From the NCBI GenBank assembly GCA_004298015.1, contig SCSE01000001.1, positions 87,207 through 151,206 of the forward strand: a stretch of DNA of 64,000 nt, read 5' to 3'. The notes under the pieces are model-generated. The model was not told the origin of the DNA and made no database searches. It worked only from the letters and a program-made list of their open reading frames with translations. The DNA comes from Rhodanobacter sp. (GTDB lineage Bacteria > Pseudomonadota > Gammaproteobacteria > Xanthomonadales > Rhodanobacteraceae). Positions 29,247 through 38,108 of this stretch are shown piece after piece; the first letter of the stretch is position 1, and each line of letters starts with the position of its first letter. The position numbers were made by a program, and so were the translations under genes.

Positions 29247-29915
29247 TTATCCGCGGCGGAAGGTGAAAGTCTCAAAAGCCTTGCCGAGGCGAGGCAGTTC
29301 CGGCGGCGTCATGCGGTGTGGGTGCGGCTGGCCATCGACCCGACATGCCTGCAGCGCCCAGTGCCTGACGCCGGCCTGCGCGAGTTCGTCAGCCAGGCGC
29401 CGCAGCTCGGTTTCGGGAAACAGTCCCGGATGCCAGGTGGTGCGGCATTCGTAAGCCACGCCGCTGTCCAGCACATGGCGCAGCGCGAGTGCGGCCTTGC
29501 GGCCACTGCCGTGGCCGTGGGTGACGCTGTCGTACAGGTGGAGCGGTGCCTTGATGTCCAGCCCGACCCAATCCAGCTGCGGCAGCAGCGTGCGAAGTCG
29601 AGCCGGATACATGCCGCCGGTATGCAGCCCGATCTGGTAGCCCAGTCCGCGCACTTGGGTGATTGCCGGGAGTAAGGAGGGTTGCAGGGTAGGCTCCCCT
29701 CCGGAGAACACCACGCCGTCGAGCAGGCCCTGGCGTCGCCGCAGAAACGCCAGAACCGACGTCCATTCGAGGTGGGTTTCGGCCCGCGCGGGTAGCAGAT
29801 GCGGGTTATGGCAGTAATTGCATCGCCACGGACAACCCTGCAGGAACAGCACCGCGGATAGCCGACCGGGAAAGTCGATCGTGGTCAGCGGTGTCATCCC
29901 ACCCACCCGGATCAT
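29247..29915 (-). CDS. nrdG: anaerobic ribonucleotide reductase activating enzyme
   Basis: The 222-residue radical-SAM protein has the iron-sulfur site QGCPWRCNYCHNP (CxxxCxxC) and SGGEPTLQ. It generates the glycyl radical on NrdD. Its ATG (29915) overlaps the stop of the preceding 64-residue glycyl-radical ORF (ATGA), so the two are translationally coupled. This fits its substrate being that small protein. It is close in type to the ssNrdG-like enzymes of Pseudomonas and betaproteobacteria. Confidence 0.93.
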   Translation of the reverse strand: MIRVGGMTPLTTIDFPGRLSAVLFLQGCPWRCNYCHNPHLLPARAETHLEWTSVLAFLRRRQGLLDGVVFSGGEPTLQPSLLPAITQVRGLGYQIGLHTGGMYPARLRTLLPQLDWVGLDIKAPLHLYDSVTHGHGSGRKAALALRHVLDSGVAYECRTTWHPGLFPETELRRLADELAQAGVRHWALQACRVDGQPHPHRMTPPELPRLGKAFETFTFRRG

Positions 29916-30106
29916 GCGGCGCGGGGCAGTCTGGCGGTCTTTTCAACGAAAAACACGCGCTCGTTATGCTCGCCCTGTTTCCCGATGTTGAAGCTCGATA
30001 CCGGGCGGTGATACCCCATTACGCGAGTCCAGACTTCGCAGCGTTGCCGCTCATTCTCGTGCAGGGTGACGGTGTGGCGATCAAATTGGGATGCGGATGG
30101 CATCAT
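29912..30106 (-). CDS. glycyl-radical mini-protein of class III ribonucleotide reductase
   Basis: The 64-residue ORF contains CEVWTRVMGYHRPVSSFN and GKQGEHNERVFF. RVxGY is the C-terminal glycyl-radical motif of NrdD enzymes; the radical would sit on Gly31. The neighbouring nrdD ends straight after its zinc-site cysteines and lacks this motif. The mini-protein has its own start (ATG at 30106) with AAGGAG eight nt upstream, lies 44 nt after the nrdD stop and overlaps nrdG by four bases. So it is a separate cistron rather than a sequencing frameshift. I infer that it supplies the radical domain in trans. Confidence 0.85.
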   Translation of the reverse strand: MMPSASQFDRHTVTLHENERQRCEVWTRVMGYHRPVSSFNIGKQGEHNERVFFVEKTARLPRAA

Positions 30107-30150
30107 GGGTGATTCTCCTTGCGTTGGGTAGCTGGTGCGGTGAACGGCGC

Positions 30151-31911
30151 TCAAGCGCAGGCCTGTGCGCGCTTGCGACTCAGGATGTTCTCGTCGCAGT
30201 TGGGACAAAACTCGTGTTCCCCGGACAGGTAACCGTGCACCGGGCAGATGGAGAACGTGGGCGTTACCGTCACATACGGCAGTCGAAAGCGGGTCAGCGA
30301 ACGTCGCACCAGCTCGCGGCAGGCATCGCCGCTGGACAGGCGTTCACTCATGTACAGGTGCAGCACGGTGCCGCCGGTGTAGCGCGACTGCAGTGCCTCC
30401 TGCCGCTCCAATGCCTCGAAGGGATCGTCGGTAAAGCCCACCGGCAGTTGCGAGGAGTTGGTGTAATAAGGCTGCTGGTCGCTACCGGCCTGCAGAATGT
30501 GCGGCCAGCGCTTGCGGTCCTCTTTGGCGAAACGGTACGTAGTGCCTTCGGCCGGCGTGGCTTCGAGGTTGTACATGTGGCCGGTTTGTTCCTGGAACTC
30601 GAGCATCCGGCCGCGCACGTGGTCTAGCAGGCGTACTGCGAAATCGTGGCCCCAGGCGCTCGTGATGTCATGGGCGTCAGCGGTGAAATTACGGATCATC
30701 TCGTTGATCCCGTTGACACCCAAGGTAGAGAAGTGGTTGCGCAGAGTTCCCAGGTAGCGCCTGGTGTAGGGGAACAGGCCCTGATCGATCAGCTCCTGGA
30801 TTCGATTGCGTTTGATTTCCAGGCTGCGCATGCCGAGAACCAGTAGTTCATCGAGCCGTTGCAACAGCAGGGGTTCGTCGCCCGCATGCAGGTAGCCAAG
30901 ACGGGCGCAGTTGATGGTTACCACGCCGAGACTGCCGGTTTGTTCGGCGCTGCCGAACAGGCCGTTGCCGCGCTTGAGCAACTCGCGCAGATCAAGTTGC
31001 AGGCGGCAGCACATCGAGCGGATCATGCAAGGGTCGAGTTCGGAATTGATGAAGTTCTGAAAATACGGCAAGCCGTATTTGGCGGTCATTTCGAAAAGCC
31101 GCTGCGCGTTCGCCGATTCCCACGGGAAATCGGCGGTGATGTTGTAGGTCGGGATCGGAAAGGTAAATACCCGTCCCTTGGCATCACCACGCGTCATTAC
31201 CTCGATATAGGCGCGGTTGATCATGTCCATCTCGGCCTGAAGCTCGCCGTAGGTGAACCCCATTTCGTCGCCGCCGATAACCGGCACCTGATCGCGCAGG
31301 TCGACGGGGCAGATCCAGTCGAAAGTCAGGTTGGTAAACGGGGTCTGCGTGCCCCAGCGGGACGGTACGTTGAGGTTGTAGATCAGTTCCTGGATGGACT
31401 GGCGTACCTCGTCATAACCAAGGCCGTCCTTGCGCACGAACGGGGCCATGTACGTGTCGAACGAGGAGAACGCCTGTGCCCCCGCCCATTCGTTCTGCAG
31501 GGTGCCGAGAAAATTGACGATCTGTCCCACTGCGGACGACAAATGCTTCGGTGGTGCGGCCTCGACCTTGCCGGGCACGCCGTTGAGCCCTTCATGCAAC
31601 AGGGTGCGCAGTGACCAGCCGGCACAATAGCCGGAGAGCATGTCCAGATCGTGGATGTGGATGTCGCCATTGCGATGGGCTTCACCGATCTCGGGCGGAT
31701 AGATCGTCGAGAGCCAGTAATTGGCGATGACCTTGCCGGAGAGATTCAGTATCAAACCGCCCAGCGAATAGCCCTGGTTTGCGTTGGCGTTGACCCGCCA
31801 GTCGCGACGGGTCAGGTACTCGTCGATGGCGTTGGCGACATCGACATAGACGGGCGCGGGGTCGGACGGGTGGCGTCGTGGGGCCTCTTGAGGGAAACCG
31901 GGTTCGTTCAT
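30151..31911 (-). CDS. nrdD: anaerobic ribonucleoside-triphosphate reductase, catalytic core without glycyl domain
   Basis: The 586-residue class III reductase makes dNTPs without oxygen. It has NANANQGYSLGGLILNLSG, NGDIHIHDLDMLSGYCAGWS, the NLNVPSRWGTQTPFTNLTFD stretch and SMCCRLQLDLRE, with cysteines in the expected active-site regions. The N-terminal ATP-cone of E. coli NrdD is absent. The C-terminus has a zinc-site remnant (ICPVHGY ... FCPNC) and then stops (SRKRAQACA) where the RVxGY glycyl-radical loop should follow. That loop is on the next ORF. ATG at 31911 follows GGAG by eight nt; an upstream TTG is possible. Confidence 0.93.
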   Translation of the reverse strand: MNEPGFPQEAPRRHPSDPAPVYVDVANAIDEYLTRRDWRVNANANQGYSLGGLILNLSGKVIANYWLSTIYPPEIGEAHRNGDIHIHDLDMLSGYCAGWSLRTLLHEGLNGVPGKVEAAPPKHLSSAVGQIVNFLGTLQNEWAGAQAFSSFDTYMAPFVRKDGLGYDEVRQSIQELIYNLNVPSRWGTQTPFTNLTFDWICPVDLRDQVPVIGGDEMGFTYGELQAEMDMINRAYIEVMTRGDAKGRVFTFPIPTYNITADFPWESANAQRLFEMTAKYGLPYFQNFINSELDPCMIRSMCCRLQLDLRELLKRGNGLFGSAEQTGSLGVVTINCARLGYLHAGDEPLLLQRLDELLVLGMRSLEIKRNRIQELIDQGLFPYTRRYLGTLRNHFSTLGVNGINEMIRNFTADAHDITSAWGHDFAVRLLDHVRGRMLEFQEQTGHMYNLEATPAEGTTYRFAKEDRKRWPHILQAGSDQQPYYTNSSQLPVGFTDDPFEALERQEALQSRYTGGTVLHLYMSERLSSGDACRELVRRSLTRFRLPYVTVTPTFSICPVHGYLSGEHEFCPNCDENILSRKRAQACA

Positions 31912-31944
31912 GCCATCGACTCCAAAACACAAGATGTAGTGGAA

Positions 31945-31950
31945 ATACTG
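31945..31950 (-). promoter_or_regulatory. probable -10 of the nrdD promoter
   Basis: The minus strand reads CAGTAT, placed so that a start near 31938 would put the FNR box centre at about -41.5. That is the usual position for class II activation by FNR/Anr. It is a weak hexamer, as activated promoters often are. Confidence 0.45.
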
Positions 31951-31972
31951 GCATCTAACGACTATATATTGA

Positions 31973-31986
31973 TTGATCTAGATCAA
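31973..31986 (-). promoter_or_regulatory. FNR/Anr binding site upstream of nrdD
   Basis: TTGATCTAGATCAA is an exact match to the FNR/Anr consensus TTGAT-N4-ATCAA. Its centre is about 68 nt from the nrdD ATG. It indicates oxygen-controlled activation of the nrdD/radical-protein/nrdG operon. Confidence 0.92.
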
Positions 31987-32053
31987 TTTATTGCCCTGTG
32001 CATGCGCGGATACCGATCCAGGCGCGCTGCATAAGCGGATGATCGATACGTCG

Positions 32054-33031
32054 TCAGCCCGGCGGGTGTACGGGCATCCGCGCGCGCAGCGCGCGCGCGA
32101 ATACGGCGGTTTCTCGTAGTGGCGCCACGCGTTCCGCGCTTGCTGGGGCGTCGATGTCGTGCAACTGCCCGGCATGCCGCAGCGCTTGATGGAACCGTTG
32201 AAGCTTCGGCGGTAACGGGGCGGTGACCAGGGTTTGCACCGGGCAACCGACGGCGCAGGCCTCGCTGAGCATGTTCACCGAGTCGGGCGTGACGACGAGG
32301 CGGTCGGCCCAGCCGAGTACGCCTTGGTAGGGATTGGGGCCGTCGGCCTGGTTGAACCAGCGCAGCCCGGGTGTGGCACGTAGTTCCTGTTGGAAGATGG
32401 CACTCAGCTCAGGGGGAGTGCGCCGCGACCCCAGTACCAGCAGGCTGCCACCTTCCTCCCGTTGTCGCGTGAGTAGCCGAGCGGCCAGCTCTCGTGCGTA
32501 CCGGCCATTGAGGGAAAGGCTCTTGCGCGGCCCACCCAGCAGTACGCCGATGCGTGGTTGTGGCAGCTCCGCCAGCACAGGATGGGAGCAACGGCCATGG
32601 GCCAGCCATGTCTCATCGACCGGATTGAGCGATCCCACCGGCGTAAGCACGTTCGGTCCACTCAGTTGGTCATGCTGTGGCGCGATCACGGTGTCCCAGT
32701 GCGCGGGATCGATCCGCGGGTCGAGGATCTGCACGGTATGGCAGTGGCCTTTCGAGAGCTCGCGCAACTGCCGGGTAAACAGGGCCGCAGTCCGGCCGCA
32801 GCTGATCGCGATGCGTGGCCATGGCGGGGAAAACTGTGAGCGCTGAACGCGGTTGAGGGCGAAACTCCCTCCCGGAAACCGGCGTGGGGCGAACCATGAC
32901 CAGGGTGCTCGGGGTTCGAGTACGAGTTGGCGCAGTGGCAGGCCGAGCCTCTCCGCCAGCGCCAGCGCCTGTCTTCGATTCCCGGCGGCAGTATCGGTGA
33001 TGGCCCAGCATTCACCAGCCGATCTCAACAT
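32054..33031 (-). CDS. ELM1/GtrOC1-family glycosyltransferase-like protein
   Basis: The 325-residue protein belongs by pattern to the ELM1 (DUF1022) family: [21 protein letters not shown] at the N-terminus, [51 protein letters not shown] and [19 protein letters not shown]. These have a GT-B-like fold. In bacteria they often sit near LPS genes, as here; the biochemical role is not settled. It is divergent from the nitroreductase. Its first 12 codons form the family-typical loop, supporting the start at 33031. Confidence 0.85.
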   Translation of the reverse strand: MLRSAGECWAITDTAAGNRRQALALAERLGLPLRQLVLEPRAPWSWFAPRRFPGGSFALNRVQRSQFSPPWPRIAISCGRTAALFTRQLRELSKGHCHTVQILDPRIDPAHWDTVIAPQHDQLSGPNVLTPVGSLNPVDETWLAHGRCSHPVLAELPQPRIGVLLGGPRKSLSLNGRYARELAARLLTRQREEGGSLLVLGSRRTPPELSAIFQQELRATPGLRWFNQADGPNPYQGVLGWADRLVVTPDSVNMLSEACAVGCPVQTLVTAPLPPKLQRFHQALRHAGQLHDIDAPASAERVAPLRETAVFARALRARMPVHPPG

Positions 33032-33164
33032 GGGCAGTCTGCCCCTGGCATTGTTGTCGCAATCAGCACAGTACGTTCCTCGGGGTGATGCCCTGGCGGC
33101 CTCGCGGACCTTTACACTGACAGTTCATGGCGTCGTCGATGCGCCCCACACGTGGAGAATACCC

Positions 33165-33758
33165 ATGCACGAGATACTTTCCGATACGGCTCTCGACCAG
33201 TTGTTCCGCGAAGCCCGTACGTTCAATGCGTTTTTGCCCAAACCGGTGAGCGACGAACAGCTGGAGCAGCTGTACGAACTGGCAAAATTCGGACCGACCA
33301 GCGCCAATGCGTCGCCGATGCGGGTCATTTTCGTGAAGTCGTCCGAGGCCAAGGCCAAGTTGTCACCACTCATGTCCGAGGGCAATCGCGCCAAGACCCT
33401 GGCCGCGCCGGTGACCGCGATCATTGGCAACGACCACGCCTTCCACCAGCACCTGCCCAGGCTGTTTCCCCATGCCGATGCGAAAAGCTGGTTCGAGGGC
33501 AATCAGCCGCTGATCGATGTCACCGCGTTCCGCAACGCAACGCTGCAAGGCGCCTATGTCCTGCTGGCGGCGCGGGCGCTTGGGCTCGACTGTGGCCCGA
33601 TGTCCGGTTTCGACAACGCCGGCGTGGATGCGGCGTTCTTCGCCGGCAGCACGGTCAAGTCGAACTTTCTGATCAATATCGGCTACGGCGACGCCAGTCG
33701 CGACCTGTTCCCGCGCAGCCCGCGGTTGCCGTTCGACGAAGCTTGCACGATTGCCTGA
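33165..33758 (+). CDS. nitroreductase-family protein, RutE-like
   Basis: The 197-residue FMN-dependent oxidoreductase resembles RutE/malonic semialdehyde reductase: [62 protein letters not shown] and FLINIGYGD. Without other rut genes nearby, the substrate is open (3-hydroxypropionate, enals or nitro compounds are possible). ATG at 33165 follows GGAG; the open frame upstream is non-coding. Confidence 0.88.
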   Translation: MHEILSDTALDQLFREARTFNAFLPKPVSDEQLEQLYELAKFGPTSANASPMRVIFVKSSEAKAKLSPLMSEGNRAKTLAAPVTAIIGNDHAFHQHLPRLFPHADAKSWFEGNQPLIDVTAFRNATLQGAYVLLAARALGLDCGPMSGFDNAGVDAAFFAGSTVKSNFLINIGYGDASRDLFPRSPRLPFDEACTIA

Positions 33759-33803
33759 AATCCTTGTTTCATCACGTTGGCCAACCCCAGAGAGAGACCG
33801 CAT

Positions 33804-34409
33804 ATGCGCACGTTCAAGTTGCTGATTTTTGCCGGCCTGATGGGTGCCGGCCTGATCCCGGCGAGCCCGGTCCAGGCGGCGCCAGTGAGCTACCGGCTCG
33901 ACCCCAACCATACGATGGTGCTGTTCAGCTGGAATCACTTCGGCTTCTCCAATCCTTCCGCCGACCTCGGGCTGGGCAAGGGCACCATCGTGTTCGACCA
34001 GCAGCATCCGGCCCGTTCCAGCGTGGATGTCACCTTGCCGCTGGCCAAGCTCGACACCTTTGTGCCAGCGCTCGACCAGCGGCTGAAAGAGGCCGACTTC
34101 TTCGATGCGGCCAAGTATCCCCTGGTGACCTTTAAGAGCACCCGGGTGCAGCCACTCGGCCACGACAAGTTCAACGTGACCGGTGAGCTGACGGTGCACG
34201 GGGTAACCCACCAGGTGGTGCTGCATGCCATCCTCAACAAAATAGGCCTGCACCCGATGACCAAGGCGCAGTCGATCGGCTTTGATGCCACCGCAAGCCT
34301 GAAGCGTTCCGAATTCGGGGTGGCGGCCTACGTGCCCCATGTCAGTGACGAGATCACGATCCGGATCACTACCGAAGGTTCGGTGCCGAAGGCTGGAAAC
34401 GCCCGCTAA
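33804..34409 (+). CDS. periplasmic YceI-family lipid-binding protein
   Basis: The 201-residue product has a signal peptide (LLIFAGLMGAGLIPASPVQA, cleavage before APVSY). The lipocalin-like YceI barrel follows: YRLDPNHTMVLFSWNHFGFSNPSA, the SSVDVTLPLAKLDT strand, and FNVTGELTVHGVTHQVVL. Members bind isoprenoid or fatty ligands and are often acid/osmotic stress or surface related. It begins 45 nt after the nitroreductase stop, probably in one transcript. Confidence 0.92.
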   Translation: MRTFKLLIFAGLMGAGLIPASPVQAAPVSYRLDPNHTMVLFSWNHFGFSNPSADLGLGKGTIVFDQQHPARSSVDVTLPLAKLDTFVPALDQRLKEADFFDAAKYPLVTFKSTRVQPLGHDKFNVTGELTVHGVTHQVVLHAILNKIGLHPMTKAQSIGFDATASLKRSEFGVAAYVPHVSDEITIRITTEGSVPKAGNAR

Positions 34410-34593
34410 TTCGGGAGTTTACGCGGTAAAACCGTGCAGTCCTACGCGCAACGCGGCTTTACCGTGCGGGATGCGTGACGCCGCGCATTGGGACCGGCAC
34501 CGGCTTCGGCGCCGATGCCGGGCCGGACGTTGCCGACGAATCGCCGAGGTCCTGCTACCATCGTCGGCCTGATATCTCGCCTGGAGTTTGCCC

Positions 34594-34803
34594 ATGTCGC
34601 GTCCCCTTTCCGCGGCGGTGCCGCTGGTGCCGGCAAATGCCGAAAACCGTTACGAAGTGACGCGTGCCGACCTGCCGCTGTCCTGTCCGATGCCCGGCAT
34701 GGAGTTGTGGAATTCGCACCCCAAGGTATACCTGCCGATTGTCGATGACGGCGGTGAGTCAAGCTGCGCCTACTGTGGTGCGCTTTACGTGCTGCGGGAC
34801 TGA
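34594..34803 (+). CDS. small CHCC-type zinc-finger protein
   Basis: The 69-residue product has a C-terminal zf-CHCC domain like that of mitochondrial NDUFS6: CPMPGMELWNSHPKVYLPI and SSCAYCGALYVL (Cys, His, Cys, Cys). Bacterial homologues are small cytoplasmic proteins of unknown role. ATG at 34594 follows TGGAG by seven nt, though it could be two codons earlier. It stands alone between yceI and the first LPS glycosyltransferase. Confidence 0.85.
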   Translation: MSRPLSAAVPLVPANAENRYEVTRADLPLSCPMPGMELWNSHPKVYLPIVDDGGESSCAYCGALYVLRD

Positions 34804-34856
34804 TTTTTGCCCTGTCATCGGTTTTTGTGGCACTTTTCTTGCATACCTAGCGGTCA

Positions 34857-36008
34857 ATGAACACCGCCAGCCGTGAGCCCATGTCCAGCATTGTCGCACC
34901 CGCCAAGCTGTTGACGGTGGTCCAGCTGATCCCTGCCATGCACGCCGGTGGTGCGGAGCGCTCGACCCTCGAGATCGCCCGTGCGCTGGTACAGGCCGGC
35001 CATCGGTCGGTGGTAATTTCCGCTGGAGGGCGATTGGTCGAGCAGTTGCTGGCCGAAGGCAGTGAGCACGTCACGCTCGACCTTGGCCGCAAGTCATTGC
35101 GCACCTTGACCCGGCTTGGCGCACTGCGCCAAAAGTTGCATGCAATAAGGCCGGACATCGTGCATGCGCGTTCGCGTCTGCCGGCGTGGATGGGTTGGTG
35201 GTCGATCAAGGGAATGACGCCACGCCCGCACTTCATGACCACGGTACATGGTCTCAACTCGCCAGGTCGCTACAGCGCGATCCTGCTGCGCGGTGAGCGG
35301 GTAATCGCGGTATCGCAGACGCTGCGCGACTATGTGCTGAGCCACTACCGCTGGCTCGAGCCGTCCAGGGTGCGGGTAATCCCGCGCGGCATCGATCCTG
35401 CCGCCTTTCCTTACGGTCATCGGCCCGACGACGCCTGGCAAAAGTGCTTTTTTGCCGAGTACCCGGATTTGGCCGGCGCACCGTTGCTGACCTTGCCCGG
35501 GCGCGGTACGCGCCTGAAAGGGCATCATGACGCCATTGAGCTGCTGGCCAACCTCAAACGCCGCGGGATCGAGGCACGTCTGCTGCTGCTGGGAGTGATC
35601 GAACCTGGCCGAGAGGCCTATCTGGCCGAACTGCATGATCTGATTCGTCAGCGGGGCATAACCAACCAGGTGGTGTTGACGCCACCGCGGGATGACATTC
35701 GTGACATCTATGCGGTGTCTTCACTGATCCTGCAGCTGTCCAACCAACCCGAATCATTCGGGCGCACGGTCATCGAGGCATTGTCGCTGTGTCGCCCGGT
35801 GCTGGGCTACGCCCATGGTGGCGTCGGTGAACTGCTGGCCGAATTGTATCCGGCGGGCCGGGTGCCGCCGCGGGATCGCGAACGGCTGATCGAGCGTGCA
35901 GCGGAACTGCTGCGGGTGGCGCCACCGATATCGCCGTTGCAAAGTTATCGGCTGGCTGACATGCAGCGCGCCACACTGGCGCTGTATGAGGAAGTGGCGG
36001 CGGGCTGA
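34857..36008 (+). CDS. GT4-type LPS/O-antigen glycosyltransferase
   Basis: The 383-residue GT-B transferase has LLTVVQLIPAMHAGGAERST (N-terminal donor/acceptor loop). The C-terminal nucleotide-sugar motif is seen as LPGRGTRLKGHHDAIELL and ESFGRTVIEALSLCRPVLGYAHGGVGELL (E-x7-E). There is no membrane segment, so it is presumably cytoplasmic or peripheral. It is the first of a plus-strand run with the O-antigen ligase and a WaaE-type enzyme, pointing to LPS core or O-chain assembly. The acceptor is unknown. Confidence 0.9.
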   Translation: MNTASREPMSSIVAPAKLLTVVQLIPAMHAGGAERSTLEIARALVQAGHRSVVISAGGRLVEQLLAEGSEHVTLDLGRKSLRTLTRLGALRQKLHAIRPDIVHARSRLPAWMGWWSIKGMTPRPHFMTTVHGLNSPGRYSAILLRGERVIAVSQTLRDYVLSHYRWLEPSRVRVIPRGIDPAAFPYGHRPDDAWQKCFFAEYPDLAGAPLLTLPGRGTRLKGHHDAIELLANLKRRGIEARLLLLGVIEPGREAYLAELHDLIRQRGITNQVVLTPPRDDIRDIYAVSSLILQLSNQPESFGRTVIEALSLCRPVLGYAHGGVGELLAELYPAGRVPPRDRERLIERAAELLRVAPPISPLQSYRLADMQRATLALYEEVAAG

Positions 36009-36073
36009 GGGGGTTGTGCCGATCCGGTATCCGCTCGCCTACAATGCGTGATCGCCTTCCAACCGGGTTGCCC

Positions 36074-37357
36074 ATGATCGCTTCAGGCGCGTCGCTCAAG
36101 GCCGCATTGCGTTCACCCTTGCTGCCATTCTGGCTGGTGATCGCGTTGCTGCCGTTCGGGCGCAGCTCGGAGCTTGGCACCTTGCTGTGCCTGATCGGCG
36201 TGGTATGGCTGTTTCGACGCGAGCCGCATGCCCTGCAACAGCACGCGGGGGCACGCTTGTTGCTCTGGCTACTGGCCGCCTACATCGGCGCGGCGCTGCT
36301 GTCGGCGCTGGATGCGATTGCGCCGGGCAAAAGCTGGAGTACGGTGGCTGGCCTGCTGCGCTATGTGCCGCTGGGTCTTTATGCCTGCTTCGCGATTCGT
36401 CGCCAGCGCAAGCTTGAGGCGCTGTATCTGGCGGTCGCCGCGGTGCTGGCGCTATGGGTCGTCGATGCGTGGTCCCAGGCTTTGACCGGCTGGAGTCTCG
36501 GCGGGCCCGCCCAGGCACAGCGAATTTCAGGCATCTTCGGGGCGCACAACCTCAAGCTGGGACCGACACTGGCCGTACTGTCACCGTTTGCCCTGTGGGC
36601 GGCGCGGCGGCGCTGGGGTCTGGCCGGCCTGCTGCTGGCCTTCATACTGATCCTGGGACCGGTCTTGCTGGCCGGCTCACGCGCAGCATGGCTGTGCTAC
36701 GGCCTGGTGGCGCTCGGTTTCATCTGGCGCGAAGCCAGGTCGCCCGGGCGTTTTGCCGCCTACTGCGCGCTCGCGGCGCTGCTGCTCGCGCTGGCCGGCA
36801 GCATTGCCTGGGAAACCTCCGGGCGCTTCCAGGCGCGCATGGATCGCACCTTGCTTGTCTTGCATGGCACCGACCGTTCGGTGGATACCGCACTCAGTGG
36901 CCGCCTGGATATCTGGCACACCAGCGTCAAGATGATTGCTGCGCATCCGATCAACGGGGTCGGTGTGCGCGGGTTCCGCTATGCCTATCCGCACTATGCG
37001 GCGCCCAACGACCATTTCCTGGTGGCCGAACCGTGTGGGGTGGGTGAGGGTGCCTGTCATGCACATCAGCTGGTACTGGAAATCCTCACTGAAACCGGCA
37101 GCGTCGGCTTGCTGCTGTGGCTGGCGGCGGCTGGCCTGGCCTGGCGATCATGGCGCCGGGTGGGCGAGGCGGCGCGAACGCGGGCTTTTCCGGTCAGCCT
37201 GGCGTTGGGTGTGATGCTGTTTCCGCTGAACACCCACCTGGCCTTCTATTCCGCCTGGTGGGGGCTGCTGTTCGCCTGGCTGCTCGGATTGTGGTGTGCG
37301 GCGTTGTATGTATTGCCGCAGGACGCAAGTCCGAATGAGGTGGCCGATGTCGCGTGA
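36074..37357 (+). CDS. O-antigen ligase-family membrane protein
   Basis: The product of about 427 residues has around ten to twelve hydrophobic segments and a large periplasmic loop (about residues 265-345: GRFQARMDRTLLVLHGTDRS and SGRLDIWHTSVKMIAAHPIN). It contains the PF04932-type signature PINGVGVRGFRYAY with downstream CHAHQLVLEILTETG, the His/Arg region typical of WaaL/Wzy. It probably attaches O-antigen to lipid A-core. An alternative ATG at 36044 gives ten more residues. Its 3' end overlaps the next gene start by 11 nt. Confidence 0.88.
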   Translation: MIASGASLKAALRSPLLPFWLVIALLPFGRSSELGTLLCLIGVVWLFRREPHALQQHAGARLLLWLLAAYIGAALLSALDAIAPGKSWSTVAGLLRYVPLGLYACFAIRRQRKLEALYLAVAAVLALWVVDAWSQALTGWSLGGPAQAQRISGIFGAHNLKLGPTLAVLSPFALWAARRRWGLAGLLLAFILILGPVLLAGSRAAWLCYGLVALGFIWREARSPGRFAAYCALAALLLALAGSIAWETSGRFQARMDRTLLVLHGTDRSVDTALSGRLDIWHTSVKMIAAHPINGVGVRGFRYAYPHYAAPNDHFLVAEPCGVGEGACHAHQLVLEILTETGSVGLLLWLAAAGLAWRSWRRVGEAARTRAFPVSLALGVMLFPLNTHLAFYSAWWGLLFAWLLGLWCAALYVLPQDASPNEVADVA

Positions 37358-38108
37358 ACCGCTGTCGGTGGTGGTCATCACCTTCAACAATGCCGACACG
37401 CTGGATGCGTGCCTGACCGAGGTCGACTGGGCCGATGAGATCGTGGTGCTCGATTCCGGCTCCAGTGATGCCACCGTGGCCATCGCCAGACAGCACGGCG
37501 CATGCGTTGCGGTGCATCCGTTCGACGACTACGGCCCGCAGAAGCAGCGGGCCTGCGAGATGGCGAGTCACGACTGGATCCTCAACCTGGACGCCGACGA
37601 AATCCTTTCCCCGGGCACCCGCGCAGTGATCGAGCAGGCCCTGATCAGTCCGCGCTACGCGGGGTTTCGCCTGCCGCGGCGCGAGCGCATGTTCTGGACG
37701 GTGCAACATCGCTGGAGCTGGCGCAATGGACACCTGCGCTTGTTCGATCGCCGCCGCGGTGGCATGAATGACGTCGAGGTGCACGCGGCGGTGGAAGTGC
37801 GGGGGCCGGTGAAGACGCTGCGCGGCGCCGATTTCGTCAACGACGGCGACGGCGACATCGCCACCCGGGTGGACAAGATCAACCGTTATACAAGCGGCAT
37901 GGTGGCGTACAAACTGCGCAAGCGGCAACGCTTCAGCGGACTGCGCATGGTGTTCTACCCACCGCTGTTTTTTCTGCGCCAATATTTGGGGAAGCGCTAT
38001 TTCCTGAACGGCTGGGCCGGTTTTATCGCCAGCGTCACCGGCGCGTTCTACGCATTCCTGAAATACGCCAAGTTGCACGAGGCGAAGCGCCGCCAGCGGG
38101 ATGACTGA
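37347..38108 (+). CDS. GT2 family LPS core glycosyltransferase, WaaE/KdtX type
   Basis: The 253-residue GT-A transferase has LSVVVITFNNADTLDACL, WADEIVVLDSGSSDATVAIA, FDDYGPQKQRACEMASHDWI and LNLDADEILS, diagnostic of the WaaE/KdtX beta-1,4-glucosyltransferase group that modifies heptose I. The C-terminus is basic with a hydrophobic stretch (FSGLRMVFYPPLFFLRQYLG) for membrane contact. An ATG at 37335 is an alternative start. Its last 74 nt overlap the tail of a convergent glycosyltransferase gene. Confidence 0.9.
   Translation: MSREPLSVVVITFNNADTLDACLTEVDWADEIVVLDSGSSDATVAIARQHGACVAVHPFDDYGPQKQRACEMASHDWILNLDADEILSPGTRAVIEQALISPRYAGFRLPRRERMFWTVQHRWSWRNGHLRLFDRRRGGMNDVEVHAAVEVRGPVKTLRGADFVNDGDGDIATRVDKINRYTSGMVAYKLRKRQRFSGLRMVFYPPLFFLRQYLGKRYFLNGWAGFIASVTGAFYAFLKYAKLHEAKRRQRDD

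Noticed and set aside
30107..30150. Frameshift explanation for the short ORF after nrdD
   Set aside because: The ORF has its own Shine-Dalgarno and start, and overlaps nrdG as a designed cistron. No single-base change would fuse it neatly to nrdD.
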